Shown piece by piece: positions 21,454 through 30,516 of a stretch of 39,062 nt of DNA. How positions within the stretch are numbered: the first letter of the stretch is position 1; each line of letters starts with the position of its first letter. Where the stretch lies: positions 1 through 39,062 of the forward strand of contig CAYUPI010000052.1 of NCBI GenBank assembly GCA_964446585.1, read 5' to 3'. The DNA comes from CAYUPI01 sp964446585. Its GTDB lineage: Bacteria; Verrucomicrobiota; Verrucomicrobiia; Limisphaerales; UBA8199. A model generated the notes under the pieces. The model saw only the letters and a list, made by a program, of their open reading frames with translations, was not told the DNA's origin and searched no databases. The translations under genes were made by a program, and so were the position numbers.

Positions 21454-22812
21454 ATGAAGACGAGAATCAAACCATTGGGGGCGGTCATTCTTGGCGGTGG
21501 ACTATTTATCAGTGGCTGCGCCAAAAAGCAAACGGCGTCTTTTCAGTTGCTCAAAGATCCGGAGCTTGCGGCCCAGTTGAAATCATTCGTTGCGGACAAG
21601 GAGGCGCAGGCGAAGGCGGAGAAAATGCCATCCGAGTTCGAGGCGTTCTTTGCGGTGGCATCCAGAGGCGACTGGCTGGCGGTGAGCAACGCATTCATAG
21701 AATTGCGAAAGCAGGCGGGACGTGGCACAGCGTGGCAAGCGGTATTGGAGACTTTTGGCGCGTTGGAGGCTTTTGGTGAGGGCGATGAAAAATATTCCAT
21801 GGTATTTGGAACCAACATCATCGCCTCCATACCGGCGGGAAGCATCTACTTTGGCGGCACCGATCCGGGACTCTTCATCATAGCAGCACTGCAAAAGTCA
21901 CATGTGCAGGCGCAACCCTTTTTCACCCTCACCCAGGGTCGCCTGCCGGACGCCGGGTATCTGGAATACCTGCGCAGCATGTACGGCGCAAAGATTTACA
22001 CACCAACGGATGAAGATTTAATAAAATGCCTCGAAGACTACAGGCAGGATGCCGCTCAGCGGCGGAGCGAAAATCAGCTCAAGCCTGGTGAAGAGGTCAC
22101 CGTCGGCGCCGATGGCAAGGTCCAGGTCAGCGGCCAGATGGCCAGGATCGCGGTCAAAAGTCTGATGGCCAAAATCATCTTCGACAAAAATCCTGACCGC
22201 GAATTTTACTTCGAAGAAAGTTTCCCGTTCGACTGGATGCAGCCGTATCTCGAACCGCACGGCCTGATCTTCAAAATCAACCGCCAGCCGCTGCCGGGAT
22301 TATCGGACAAAATCGTCGAGCAGGACCACGATTATTGGCGGAGCTTTGTCCGGCCGATGATCGGCGACTGGCTGACCGACGACACGCCGGTTGAGCAGGT
22401 AGCCGCGTTTGGCAAGAAGACGTTTGGAAAACAGGCTTTCAACGGTTTCACAGGCGATCGGCGTTTCGTTCAAAACGCCCACTCCCACAAGATGTTTTGC
22501 AAGCTGAGGAGTTCGCACGCCGGGCTTTACGCCTGGCGCATGCAACACGCGAACAGCGCCACAGAAAAGGACCGCATGGCGCGTGAGGCCGACTTCGCCT
22601 TTCGGCAGGCCTTGGCCCTGTGTCCGGACTCGACAGAGACGGTTTTCCGGTATGTGGCTTTCCTGATGGATCAGGAACGGGGCACCGACGCTCTTTTGGT
22701 GGCGGAAACCGCGGCGCAAATGGCGTCAATGCAAGGCCAGGAGGCAATACGTAACCTGGTTGAGCACCTGCAATCCCAGAAGGCGAAGCAAGCATCATCC
22801 GGCGGGAAGTAA
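21454..22812 (+). CDS. Putative lipoprotein, uncharacterised Verrucomicrobia-type family
   Basis: 452 residues. The start at 21454 gives MKTRIKPLGAVILGGGLFISGC, a lipobox (FISGC) with a lipidated cysteine at residue 22; the longer open frame from 21208 has no coding character. Regions that look conserved include SIPAGSIYFGGTDPGLFII, SMYGAKIYTPTDEDLIKCLE, NPDREFYFEESFPFDWMQPY and KLRSSHAGLYAWRM. The last ~90 residues are TPR-like helices (ADFAFRQALALCPDSTETVF). The middle part recalls regions of large multi-helix membrane proteins with a 'GGTDP' motif common in Verrucomicrobia. I know no function. Probably anchored in the outer or inner membrane, facing the periplasm. Confidence 0.75.
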   Translation: MKTRIKPLGAVILGGGLFISGCAKKQTASFQLLKDPELAAQLKSFVADKEAQAKAEKMPSEFEAFFAVASRGDWLAVSNAFIELRKQAGRGTAWQAVLETFGALEAFGEGDEKYSMVFGTNIIASIPAGSIYFGGTDPGLFIIAALQKSHVQAQPFFTLTQGRLPDAGYLEYLRSMYGAKIYTPTDEDLIKCLEDYRQDAAQRRSENQLKPGEEVTVGADGKVQVSGQMARIAVKSLMAKIIFDKNPDREFYFEESFPFDWMQPYLEPHGLIFKINRQPLPGLSDKIVEQDHDYWRSFVRPMIGDWLTDDTPVEQVAAFGKKTFGKQAFNGFTGDRRFVQNAHSHKMFCKLRSSHAGLYAWRMQHANSATEKDRMAREADFAFRQALALCPDSTETVFRYVAFLMDQERGTDALLVAETAAQMASMQGQEAIRNLVEHLQSQKAKQASSGGK

Positions 22813-23025
22813 CGGCTGATGATGATGATGAATACATACGGGCGGACGGTTCCGCCGGACAATTCTGGAAGCCTGCCGGAGGCGGGATGGTCTCCCTTCC
22901 GTCGTTGCGCAAAACAGGCGGGAGAGCCTCGGATTGAAATCGCAGGATGTGGCCTCTGCACTCGGAGTTGAGCTGTGCACAATTGCTGCTGCGGCTGAGG
23001 ACAGCCGCGTTCCGCCGCGTCTTCG
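22813..23025. other. Convergent intergenic region with small stem-loop
   Basis: 213 bp between two stop codons. GCGGCT-GAGGAC-AGCCGC (22991-23008) is a perfect 6-bp stem with a 6-nt loop, followed by GTTCCGCCGCG. It may act in termination or be part of a dispersed repeat, but there is no T run. Also a short ATG/GAT trinucleotide run at 22818-22831. Confidence 0.4.
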
Positions 23026-26000
23026 TCAACGAGCTCCAGGGGCGGGCCGCGCGGGGCCCGCCGAGGCCTCGGCAGTCGCTGGCAATGGAACCTGGCCGGG
23101 CCGGCTGAGATAGTAAAGCAGATCGCGCACTTCCTGATCGGTCAGCGGCTGCAACAAGCCTTCAGGCATCATGGAGAGTTCGGTTTGCTGCAAGGATTTA
23201 ATCTCCGCGCGCGGAAGCGTGAGCGTTTCGTTGGCTGTCGCCAGGGTCACAGAACGGTCATCCTGCTGTCTGATGATGCCGGACAGGCTGCGGCCATCCG
23301 TAGTCTCGACATTGACGGCGCGGTATTCATTGGGAATGACGGCGTTGGGATCAAGAATGTTTTGCAGAACGTAGTCGAGATCGGAGCGATTCGAGCCGGT
23401 CAAGTCGGGCCCCACTTTGCCTCCGGCGTCGAACAACGTGTGACATTGGGCGCAGATGCGATTAAAAACGGCGCGCCCCGGAGAAGCCTCGCCGGGCAAC
23501 GAACCTCCGGCGCGGTAAATGTTCCGATACTTCTGGATCTCAGCCTGCTTATCCTCCGCGACCTCGCGGGACATTCCCCAAACCTTCCTCAATTTCCCGG
23601 CAAGAGCTGTGTCCTCGAGGTTCCGCAGTTGGCGCACCAACTCGGCGGTGATGTCTTTGGCCGGCACAGTGCCTTGCTCGACGGCGGCGAGCAACTCGGT
23701 GGCGTAGGCGACTCGCGACGCCAGCGTGTTCAGCGCGTGCCGGCGTGAGGCGCCCGTCAATCGTGGATAAATCTTGAGAATAGCCGCCGGTGTTTGGGGA
23801 TCATCGTAAGCGGCGAGACCGCGCAGAGCAGAATCCTGCAGACCTTCATCCGCCAACAACTGTTGCAGCAAGGGAGCGAGATCAGGATCCTTCGCCCCAA
23901 ACAGCGAGTCGAGCGCGGTCTGGCGGGCGCTGGCGTCCGCGGAGCTGGCCATGAGTGTTTGGCGCAGGGAAGCGAGCGCGGTGGAACTGCCGAACTTGAG
24001 CGCGAGCGATTGGGCCAGGGAGCGAACGGCAGCATTGGAACTCCGGTTCAGCTCGGTTTCAACCTCATCCCACCCCGGCGGCCTGGGCACCTGGCGCTGG
24101 CCTTGGAAAGCGAACATAAGGCCGTTGAGAATCTCCAAGCGGCGAACATTGTCCCGCCTCCGCCCCAACGTGGGGATAATCTCTGCCAACGCTTCGGAAG
24201 CGCCTGTAACTGCGGCGCGGCGGACCGTGAACTCCAAAATGCGCGGGAGTTTCGAGTTTTGGGCCAGCGCAAGTGCTCGCCGCAGATCGTTGGTGGCGAG
24301 CGGCTCGGCGGCATACCAATTCATGAGCGGCAGGTTATGATCCGTCGCATCCGAGGCATGCTGGCCCAGGGCGGCGACGATCTCCCAGCGTTGCTCGGCC
24401 GGGATGCGCTGCATCGCCGATGCGAGATAAAGCCGGACCACAGGTGAAGGGTCCGTCAGCGCGAGATTCAGGAATCGCTTGAGTGCCTTATCGGAGACGT
24501 TTTTGTTTTCGGCCAGAAGCTGGATAGACCAGGCCCGCAGGTATTCGTTTGGGTTTTCGAGTTGCGCCAGAGCGATTGGCTCCGTTAGACCGCCCGTCGC
24601 GTGCAAAGCCCATAGAGCGCGGAGTTGGTGGGCGGGGCTGGAGTCGTGAGTGAGAATTTTCGCCAACGCCTTGTGCACGGCGGGATTGGGTCCGCGCTCC
24701 TGCAAGGCCCGGCGCGCATGGCGCACATACCACTCGTTCTCGTTCTGCACCAGTTTGACGAGCGCTTCGTTGCTCAACTTCTCCAAATCGACCGGCGTGG
24801 TCTTGGTGTCGCCATAAACGACCCTAAAAATCCGGCCATTGGAGCGATCGTGCGCTTCGGGGCGGTTTTCGTGACATTGGTTCTTGTCGTACCAGTCAAT
24901 GAGGTAAACCGAGCCATCCTGATCGGACTGCAGGTTAATTATCTGCGACCAGGAGTCGTTAAAATTGATGAAATCGGGTCCGTGATGGCCGACGAAGCCC
25001 GAGCCGGCGCGTTCGGGCAAGTCCATGTTGATGCGCGCGCCGTGGATGTTGTTCATGAAGATCTGGCCGCGATATTTTTCCGGAAAGCTGTCGCCCTGAT
25101 AAATCATCAGGCCGGCATGGGCGTGGCCGCCGCCCGCGGCATCGGAACGGCCATTGCCGGCGTGGGGCCCCTTGCTGCCCGCATAGTGCACGTGGTCGCC
25201 GATGGTTTTGATATCGTCGAAGACAAAAGGATTGAAGTGCTGCCCGCCCTGGCGCTCGAATCGCCCACCCTGGATCATGTGCCACAGATGCGGAATGACG
25301 CAGGCTTCAATGATGCATTGGCCGTGCTCGTCGAAATCAACGCCCCACGGATTGCTGGTGCCTTCTGAGAAGAGCTCGAAGACGCGCCAGGTGGGATGAT
25401 AACGCCAAACCCCGGCCGTAATCGGCGTCCGTTCGCTGTCCGGCGCTCCCGGTTTGCCGACTTTGGAGCGCGTGAACACGCCGTGGCAGCCGTAGAGCCA
25501 GCCGTCCGGCCCCCAGCAAAAAGTATTCAAGGTTTCGTGTGTGTCCTGATAACCCCAGCCGTCGAGCAGAATCTGCGGTGGGCCGGCGGGCTTGGGTTCG
25601 TCGCCGTCCGCGACCGGCACGAACATTAAATAAGGAGCCGCACCAATCCAAACGCCGCCGAAGCCAACCTCCAGGCCGCTGACCAGGTTCAACCCTTCCA
25701 AGAAAACGGTACGCCGGTCGAACTTGCCGTCCCGATTTGTGTCCTCGAAGACGAGGATGCGGTCCTTTCCCTGGCCTTCTTTGGCGCGCACCGGGTAGGT
25801 GTAGGCTTCAGCCACCCAGAGCCGCCCCCGGTGATCGAGCGCAAAAGCAATGGGTTGTTTGACGTCCGGTTCGCCCGCGAACAAAGTTGCTTTGAATCCG
25901 GGCGGAAGGAGCATCTCCCGGGCTGCGGCCTCAGGAGAAAGGCCAGAAAACTTGATGACATCCACCGGGGGCACCGTTTCGGTTGAAGCAGAGAGGGCTT

Positions 26001-26061
26001 TGCCAAGCCAGCAGGCGATGGAAGCAACCAGAGCAGTTTTGCAAAAAGGCTTGTCTTTCAA
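23026..26061 (-). CDS. PVC-type membrane-bound dehydrogenase with HEAT repeats and haem c domain
   Basis: 1011 residues. Signal peptide ~1-25 (TALVASIACWLGKALSAS). The N-terminal six-bladed propeller domain (~45-430) of the Pirellula/Verrucomicrobium type begins LSPEAAAREMLLPPGFKATL and includes ALDHRGRLWVAEAYTYPV, DTNRDGKFD and WLYGCHGVF. HEAT-like repeats fill ~430-840 (NEWYVRHARRALQERGPN, ALWALHATGGL). The C-terminal cytochrome-c-like domain has the haem site CAQCH in FNRICAQCHTLFDAGGKVGP and the typical NILDPNAVIPNEYRAV. These large periplasmic proteins are abundant in Planctomycetes and Verrucomicrobia and are thought to oxidise sugars or polymer fragments; no substrate is proven. It stands alone, converging on the lipoprotein gene. 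Confidence 0.92.
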   Translation of the reverse strand: MKDKPFCKTALVASIACWLGKALSASTETVPPVDVIKFSGLSPEAAAREMLLPPGFKATLFAGEPDVKQPIAFALDHRGRLWVAEAYTYPVRAKEGQGKDRILVFEDTNRDGKFDRRTVFLEGLNLVSGLEVGFGGVWIGAAPYLMFVPVADGDEPKPAGPPQILLDGWGYQDTHETLNTFCWGPDGWLYGCHGVFTRSKVGKPGAPDSERTPITAGVWRYHPTWRVFELFSEGTSNPWGVDFDEHGQCIIEACVIPHLWHMIQGGRFERQGGQHFNPFVFDDIKTIGDHVHYAGSKGPHAGNGRSDAAGGGHAHAGLMIYQGDSFPEKYRGQIFMNNIHGARINMDLPERAGSGFVGHHGPDFINFNDSWSQIINLQSDQDGSVYLIDWYDKNQCHENRPEAHDRSNGRIFRVVYGDTKTTPVDLEKLSNEALVKLVQNENEWYVRHARRALQERGPNPAVHKALAKILTHDSSPAHQLRALWALHATGGLTEPIALAQLENPNEYLRAWSIQLLAENKNVSDKALKRFLNLALTDPSPVVRLYLASAMQRIPAEQRWEIVAALGQHASDATDHNLPLMNWYAAEPLATNDLRRALALAQNSKLPRILEFTVRRAAVTGASEALAEIIPTLGRRRDNVRRLEILNGLMFAFQGQRQVPRPPGWDEVETELNRSSNAAVRSLAQSLALKFGSSTALASLRQTLMASSADASARQTALDSLFGAKDPDLAPLLQQLLADEGLQDSALRGLAAYDDPQTPAAILKIYPRLTGASRRHALNTLASRVAYATELLAAVEQGTVPAKDITAELVRQLRNLEDTALAGKLRKVWGMSREVAEDKQAEIQKYRNIYRAGGSLPGEASPGRAVFNRICAQCHTLFDAGGKVGPDLTGSNRSDLDYVLQNILDPNAVIPNEYRAVNVETTDGRSLSGIIRQQDDRSVTLATANETLTLPRAEIKSLQQTELSMMPEGLLQPLTDQEVRDLLYYLSRPGQVPLPATAEASAGPARPAPGAR

Positions 26062-26139
26062 TTTTAATTTGACAAAGGCGGCTCGGAACCTTACTCTTAA
26101 TATGCCGCGGAGCTGAGAAACTCAAGGTGAATGGAGGTT

Positions 26140-26310
26140 ATGGCAGTACCAATTCTCACGAATAGGGCCAAGGAAACCACTTTTTCACGATGCGTCGCCA
26201 ATTCATCAGGTGGCACGGGGCGTGCTGACGAAACAACTGTGAGCACCGTGGGACTTGGGTCCTTCTGGGGGTCGTCCTCAGCCTGGAGCAGTTCGCGGCA
26301 CAAGAAGTAA
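26140..26310 (+). CDS. Candidate 56-aa small ORF with strong ribosome site
   Basis: ATG at 26140 preceded at 4 nt by GGAGG, one of the best Shine-Dalgarno matches in the window. 56 codons to a TAA at 26308-26310. The peptide starts MAVPILTNRAKETTFSRC and is rich in Ser, Gly and Thr later on. No family, helix or signal is recognised. It lies in the 285-bp gap between the divergent dehydrogenase and a secreted protein gene. Could be a leader peptide, a small protein or chance. Confidence 0.3.
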   Translation: MAVPILTNRAKETTFSRCVANSSGGTGRADETTVSTVGLGSFWGSSSAWSSSRHKK

Positions 26311-26346
26311 AACAATGGCCACGACGCCAGTTAGCTGAGAGTTGTA

Positions 26347-27246
26347 ATGCGGTACGCAAGAGATTGGTCGCACTTGGCAGTTTCCCTCTGTTGCGCAGCT
26401 TCGGCGCAGCTCTACGCGCAAACCAGCGGAAAAACCAATGAAGTCGTCGTGTCCTACACGACCTCGGCGCTCACACTCGAACGAAGTGAGCGCAGCGACG
26501 CATTCCTGGACCGGTTCTTCGACGAAGTCATCAATAGCGACAGCACAGTCTTCGACCGATATGCCGGCCCCTCATCGCAACTGGGTGCGGTGCGAAAACA
26601 AAATCTCTTCGGATACGCCAGCCTCGATCGGTTCAATGCCGATGGAGCGGGAATGTTTGCCACCATTGCTCTTGACAGCTTGCGCACGGCGATCGCGGAT
26701 GCTCTGCCGCTCGAGCAGTGGCAGGACCAATGGCAGGGACGGCTCGCCGGCTTGGTTGCGGGCACGATTGGAAACCCGCAGGAGGAGCATATCGCGATAA
26801 CCTCGAGTTCGTTTTCCGCCGTCAGATTGGACTGGGAAAGGGAGAATGATCGAGGTGGCATCCAATGGGGCGTTCGTCCGTGGCGAACGAATCCGCACCT
26901 CTATTTCCTGGCGCACGCTGGACGGTTGGATGGGTGGCCGCTGATCACGTTCGAAGGCCGGGCCGGATACGGCGTTCTCAGTTCTGCCCTGGTCGAGGCC
27001 CGCCTGACGCTCCAGTTGCCGGCCTCATTTCAAATTGCAGGCGGCGTTTCGATTGATCCGCTGCGCGTTGGAGCACACGAAACCGAGGCCACTCACATCT
27101 CCTTCACCGTCCAGCGTGTGGTCACCTCCCGCCGCCCCAGTTCCCCGACTGTGGTCTATGCCGGATTCCGGTCGGACGTAAACAGGATGTCTTCCGTATC
27201 GCGTCCGGAGACAATGCTCGTCGCGGGACTTTCCAAACGATTCTGA
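26347..27246 (+). CDS. Secreted protein of unknown function, possible outer-membrane barrel
   Basis: 299 residues. N-terminal signal peptide (HLAVSLCCAASAQLYAQ, cleavage near residue 25). The rest is free of long helices and rich in alternating polar/hydrophobic strands (ITFEGRAGYGVLSSALVEAR, LTLQLPASFQIAGGVSIDPL, HISFTVQRVVTS, TVVYAGFRSDV), ending ETMLVAGLSKRF with a C-terminal Phe, as in many outer-membrane beta-barrels. An Asp/Phe-rich segment (RSDAFLDRFFDEVINSDSTV) near residue 55 may be periplasmic. I recognise no family. Barrel topology is inference from strand pattern and the terminal Phe. Confidence 0.6.
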   Translation: MRYARDWSHLAVSLCCAASAQLYAQTSGKTNEVVVSYTTSALTLERSERSDAFLDRFFDEVINSDSTVFDRYAGPSSQLGAVRKQNLFGYASLDRFNADGAGMFATIALDSLRTAIADALPLEQWQDQWQGRLAGLVAGTIGNPQEEHIAITSSSFSAVRLDWERENDRGGIQWGVRPWRTNPHLYFLAHAGRLDGWPLITFEGRAGYGVLSSALVEARLTLQLPASFQIAGGVSIDPLRVGAHETEATHISFTVQRVVTSRRPSSPTVVYAGFRSDVNRMSSVSRPETMLVAGLSKRF

Positions 27247-27306
27247 TACCGAATCCAGAGTCTTTGAACCTTGGACTCAGAACGGGGGGCTTGGCACAAT
27301 GCGGGG

Positions 27307-28767
27307 ATGGCCAACGCCCCATTGGACCTCAAAGCACGAGCGCATCAAGCGATGCTGGACGCGGGGTTTCATCCGGACTTTCCGCCGGAGGTTCGGAGGG
27401 AGGCACAATCTCTCGCATCAGCTCCGCCGACGAGCACTGACCCGGCGTTTCGCGACCTGCGACCCCTGCTCTGGTCGTCAATTGACAACGACACTTCGCG
27501 CGACCTCGACCAGGTCGAATACGCAGAGAAACTTGCTGACGGCACCGTTCGCTTGTTGGTAGGGATTGCCGACGTGGACGGATTGGTCCCCAAGTCATCG
27601 GCAACCGATCTCCATGCCGCGGAGGAATCCACTTCGGTTTACACCGGAGTGACCATGTTCCCAATGCTGCCCGGCGAACTTTCCACGGACCGTACCTCGC
27701 TGCTCGATGCGCAGGATCGTCTGTCGCTGGTCATCGAGTTGCATGTCATGGACTCGGGTGACGTGGATTGCCATGATATTTATCGGGCGTTGATTCGTAA
27801 CCGGGCGAAATTGGCCTACCACTCATCCGGCGCCTGGATGGAGGGACGGGGTCCCATTCCGCCCGCGATCGCCGCCGTGCCGGGAATGGAGCCGCAGCTT
27901 CGGCTTCAGCAGGAAACCGCCGAGAAGCTGCGGGGCCTGCGCAGGCAACACGGAGCGTTGACGTTCGGTTCCGCCGAAGCAACGCCCACAGTAGAACATG
28001 GCGTGGTCAAAGACCTGACTTTGCGTCAGCACAACGTGGCGGAGGATCTCATCGAAAGTTTCATGGTCGCCGCGAACGTGGCCATCGCGCAGTTCCTCAA
28101 AGAGAAGGGTTCGCTGTCCATTCGGCGGGTGGTCCGGACTCCAAAACGATGGGACCGCATTCAAGCGATCGCGTCCCAGTACGGAGCCAGGCTGCCCGAC
28201 GCGCCCGCACCGCAGGCCCTCTCGGATTTCCTGGAGCACCGCAAGGCCGCTGATCCCGAACATTATCCCGACCTTTCACTCTCGATCGTAAAACTCCTCG
28301 GGCCGGGTGAGTACATCGTCGAAGTGCCCGGAACGGAACACGAGGGGCATTTTGGATTGGCGGTGCACGATTACACGCATTCGACGGCGCCGAACCGCCG
28401 CTATGCCGATCTTGTCACGCAACGATTGCTCAAAGCGAAGCTCGGCGATGGTTTCGAGCCCTACGCGGAAGCTGAGCTGTCCCAGATCGCGACCCATTGC
28501 ACGGAACGCGAGGATGCCGCGCGAAAAGTCGACCGGCTCATGCGTAAAGTGGCAGCAGCTTCGGTTCTTCAGGGGCGCATCGGCGAACAGTTCGACGCCA
28601 TCGTCACGGGCGCCTCCAGCAAAGGCACGTGGGTACGCCTGCTGCAATTCCCCGCGGAAGGCCGAGTCGTCCGCGGGGCGCAGGGCATTGATGTCGGCGA
28701 TAAAGTGCGGGTGCGCCTGGCTTCAGTGGACGTGGCGAAAGGTTTCATTGATTTCGAGCGAAAATAG
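27307..28767 (+). CDS. RNB-domain exoribonuclease (RNase II/R family)
   Basis: 486 residues from MANAPLDLKAR at 27307. The RNB catalytic motif is at 59-70: IDNDTSRDLDQV, with the acidic residues D60, D62, D66 and D68 that bind Mg. Later elements include FPMLPGELSTDRTSLL, SFMVAANVAIAQFL and HDYTHSTAPNRRYADLVTQRLL, standard for RNase II/R. The C-terminus carries a short S1-like barrel (GRIGEQFDAIVTGASSKGTW to VASVDVAKGFIDF). No N-terminal cold-shock domains are present, so it is shorter than RNase II (about 640) or R (over 800). It would degrade single-stranded RNA 3' to 5'. Such short RNB proteins occur in several phyla. Confidence 0.9.
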   Translation: MANAPLDLKARAHQAMLDAGFHPDFPPEVRREAQSLASAPPTSTDPAFRDLRPLLWSSIDNDTSRDLDQVEYAEKLADGTVRLLVGIADVDGLVPKSSATDLHAAEESTSVYTGVTMFPMLPGELSTDRTSLLDAQDRLSLVIELHVMDSGDVDCHDIYRALIRNRAKLAYHSSGAWMEGRGPIPPAIAAVPGMEPQLRLQQETAEKLRGLRRQHGALTFGSAEATPTVEHGVVKDLTLRQHNVAEDLIESFMVAANVAIAQFLKEKGSLSIRRVVRTPKRWDRIQAIASQYGARLPDAPAPQALSDFLEHRKAADPEHYPDLSLSIVKLLGPGEYIVEVPGTEHEGHFGLAVHDYTHSTAPNRRYADLVTQRLLKAKLGDGFEPYAEAELSQIATHCTEREDAARKVDRLMRKVAAASVLQGRIGEQFDAIVTGASSKGTWVRLLQFPAEGRVVRGAQGIDVGDKVRVRLASVDVAKGFIDFERK

Positions 28768-28851
28768 GAATCTCCGGACCTTTCACTGGCCTTGTGCACC
28801 AGGCCCGCGCGAACGTCTCATGCTCAGCTATTCTTAATCTGACCGTCTCCT

Positions 28852-29075
28852 TTGTAGGAGACGAGGTGAGGGCGTCTTGCCCAAATGCCGGAGCGCTGCT
28901 GTCCCCAGCTGCAGCAACGGTCGAACGGCTCGTTTCTCTCGAATTTCAACACAACTGTCGGACCGAGGGTCGCCCTTTTCCTGCGGTTTTGCGTTTGGGC
29001 AACACGCCCGTGACGAGTCTCTGATCTCAGATTTTCCGGACTGAAATCAGAGACTCGTCGCCTCGTCTCCTACAA
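28852..29075. repeat. Palindromic repeat, GTAGSAG family copy B
   Basis: Outer arms TTGTAGGAGACGAGG (28852-28866) and CCTCGTCTCCTACAA (29061-29075) are perfect complements. An inner hairpin near the right end pairs GACGAGTCTCTGATCTCAG with CTGAAATCAGAGACTCGTC (18 of 19 bp, loop ATTTTCCGGA). A further pair, GGGCGTCTTGCCCAAA (left) with TTTGGGCAACACGCCC (right), nests inside. Total about 224 bp, no ORF. It fills most of the gap between the convergent RNB and propeller genes. Confidence 0.8.
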
Positions 29076-29095
29076 CCAAAACGCAGACTGCCGAC

Positions 29096-30439
29096 TCAGG
29101 TTTTCTTTCGGATGCAGTAGAGCCGAACCGCAGTGCGGATCAGCAGCCGGTCTCCGGCGAGAGCGGGCGTGGCCAGGCACATGTCGTCCTCCGCCAGCTT
29201 GTTGGTGTGCAGCAGCTCAAACTTTTCGCCGGCGCGGAGGACGAACGTGATGCCGTCTTCGTTCAGACAGAACACACGGTCATTGCAGGCCCAGGGCGAG
29301 GAGGTGAAATGGAGCCCTTCCGGCAGCCGCTCCTTTTCGAAAAGTGGGGTGCCGGCCTGCGCACTATAGGCGCTCAACACGCCGCGGTCATAAAGCACGT
29401 AAAGCAGGCCCTTGTAAGCGAGGGTCGACGGATTGTAGGGGCCGGCGCTCGGCTGGCACCACGCGATGAAGGCGTTGTTCGTCTGGCCCGGCTCGAGGGA
29501 AATATCGCCGCTGCCGCCTGGTCGAATCCCGTAGATCGGCCGTGATTTGTCGCCCACATAGCCTGAGCTGATAAACAACAAGCCGTCGGCTGCATAGGGG
29601 GTGCCGATGGTGATGCTGGACATGCCTTTGAACCACCAGAGCAACTTGCCTTCCAGATCGTATGCTCGGACTTTGCCGGAGCCGGCTGTGACGATTTCGG
29701 TGCGCTTTTCATTTTCCCAGACGAAAGGCGTGGACCAGTTGCTCTTCTCGTCGCGTTCCGTCTTCCAGAGTTCCTTGCCGGTGGCGGAGTCCAGCGCCAC
29801 GAGATACGATTGCTCATCATTGTCGTTCACGAGATAGAGCCGGTTGCGATGCAACACCGGGGACGCGGCGGTGCCCCAACCGAACCGGGTCTTATGCGGG
29901 TCGAGCGGCTTGGACCAAACCGGCCGGCCTTCAAGGTCCAAACAGAAGACGCCTATGTTGCCGAAAAAGGCATAGACGCGCTTGCCATCGGTCACCGGCG
30001 TTTCCGACGCGTAACTGTTCTTAAGGTGAATCGGCCCGGCGGGCTGGCCCTGATGAACCGCTCGTTCCCAGCGCACTTTGCCCGAAGCTAAATCCAGGCA
30101 CAGTACCTTCCAGACGTGTTCCGGGCGCGGCGTGTTCCGTCGTTCGCCTCCAAAATAAAGCCCTTTCTTCGGCGGCTCGGTCTCACCCGAACTGACCGCC
30201 GTAGTGAGGAACACCTGGCTGCCCAAAACGATCGGCGAAGACCAGCCGTGGCCGGGGATCTCCGCTTTCCACTCCACATTTTCCGTGGCCGACCAATGGT
30301 CGGCCAGGTATGCATTGGCCGCCACGCCGCGAGCGTCCGGCCCGCGAAACTGAGGCCAGTTGGCTCCGTCCGAGCGCGCTCCCAACGATTTCAGCTCGGT
30401 TACTATGATCGCTGTCAGTATCAGAAGGGAAATTCTCAT
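29096..30439 (-). CDS. PQQ-like beta-propeller protein
   Basis: 447 residues from MRISLLIL at 30439 (signal peptide ~1-22). The opening ANWPQFRGPDARGVAANAYL is the trademark of PQQ-binding-like (BamB/quinoprotein-like) propellers abundant in Planctomycetes and Verrucomicrobia. Blade motifs include VLCLDLASGKVRWERAV, VFCLDLEGRPVWSKPLD, LVALDSATGKELWKTERD and VRAYDLEGKLLWWFKG. It is secreted or periplasmic. No true quinoprotein catalytic residues were identified, so it may be a structural or ligand-binding propeller. The start codon faces the dam gene (divergent, 77 bp apart); a longer frame up to 30616 would overlap it. Confidence 0.85.
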   Translation of the reverse strand: MRISLLILTAIIVTELKSLGARSDGANWPQFRGPDARGVAANAYLADHWSATENVEWKAEIPGHGWSSPIVLGSQVFLTTAVSSGETEPPKKGLYFGGERRNTPRPEHVWKVLCLDLASGKVRWERAVHQGQPAGPIHLKNSYASETPVTDGKRVYAFFGNIGVFCLDLEGRPVWSKPLDPHKTRFGWGTAASPVLHRNRLYLVNDNDEQSYLVALDSATGKELWKTERDEKSNWSTPFVWENEKRTEIVTAGSGKVRAYDLEGKLLWWFKGMSSITIGTPYAADGLLFISSGYVGDKSRPIYGIRPGGSGDISLEPGQTNNAFIAWCQPSAGPYNPSTLAYKGLLYVLYDRGVLSAYSAQAGTPLFEKERLPEGLHFTSSPWACNDRVFCLNEDGITFVLRAGEKFELLHTNKLAEDDMCLATPALAGDRLLIRTAVRLYCIRKKT

Positions 30440-30516
30440 CGGGGAAGACTCTGTAGAAACCGCCTGACAAAGCAAATCAAAAGACTTCAGTGTTGCGTCC
30501 ATGCTGTTGGCCAAGA

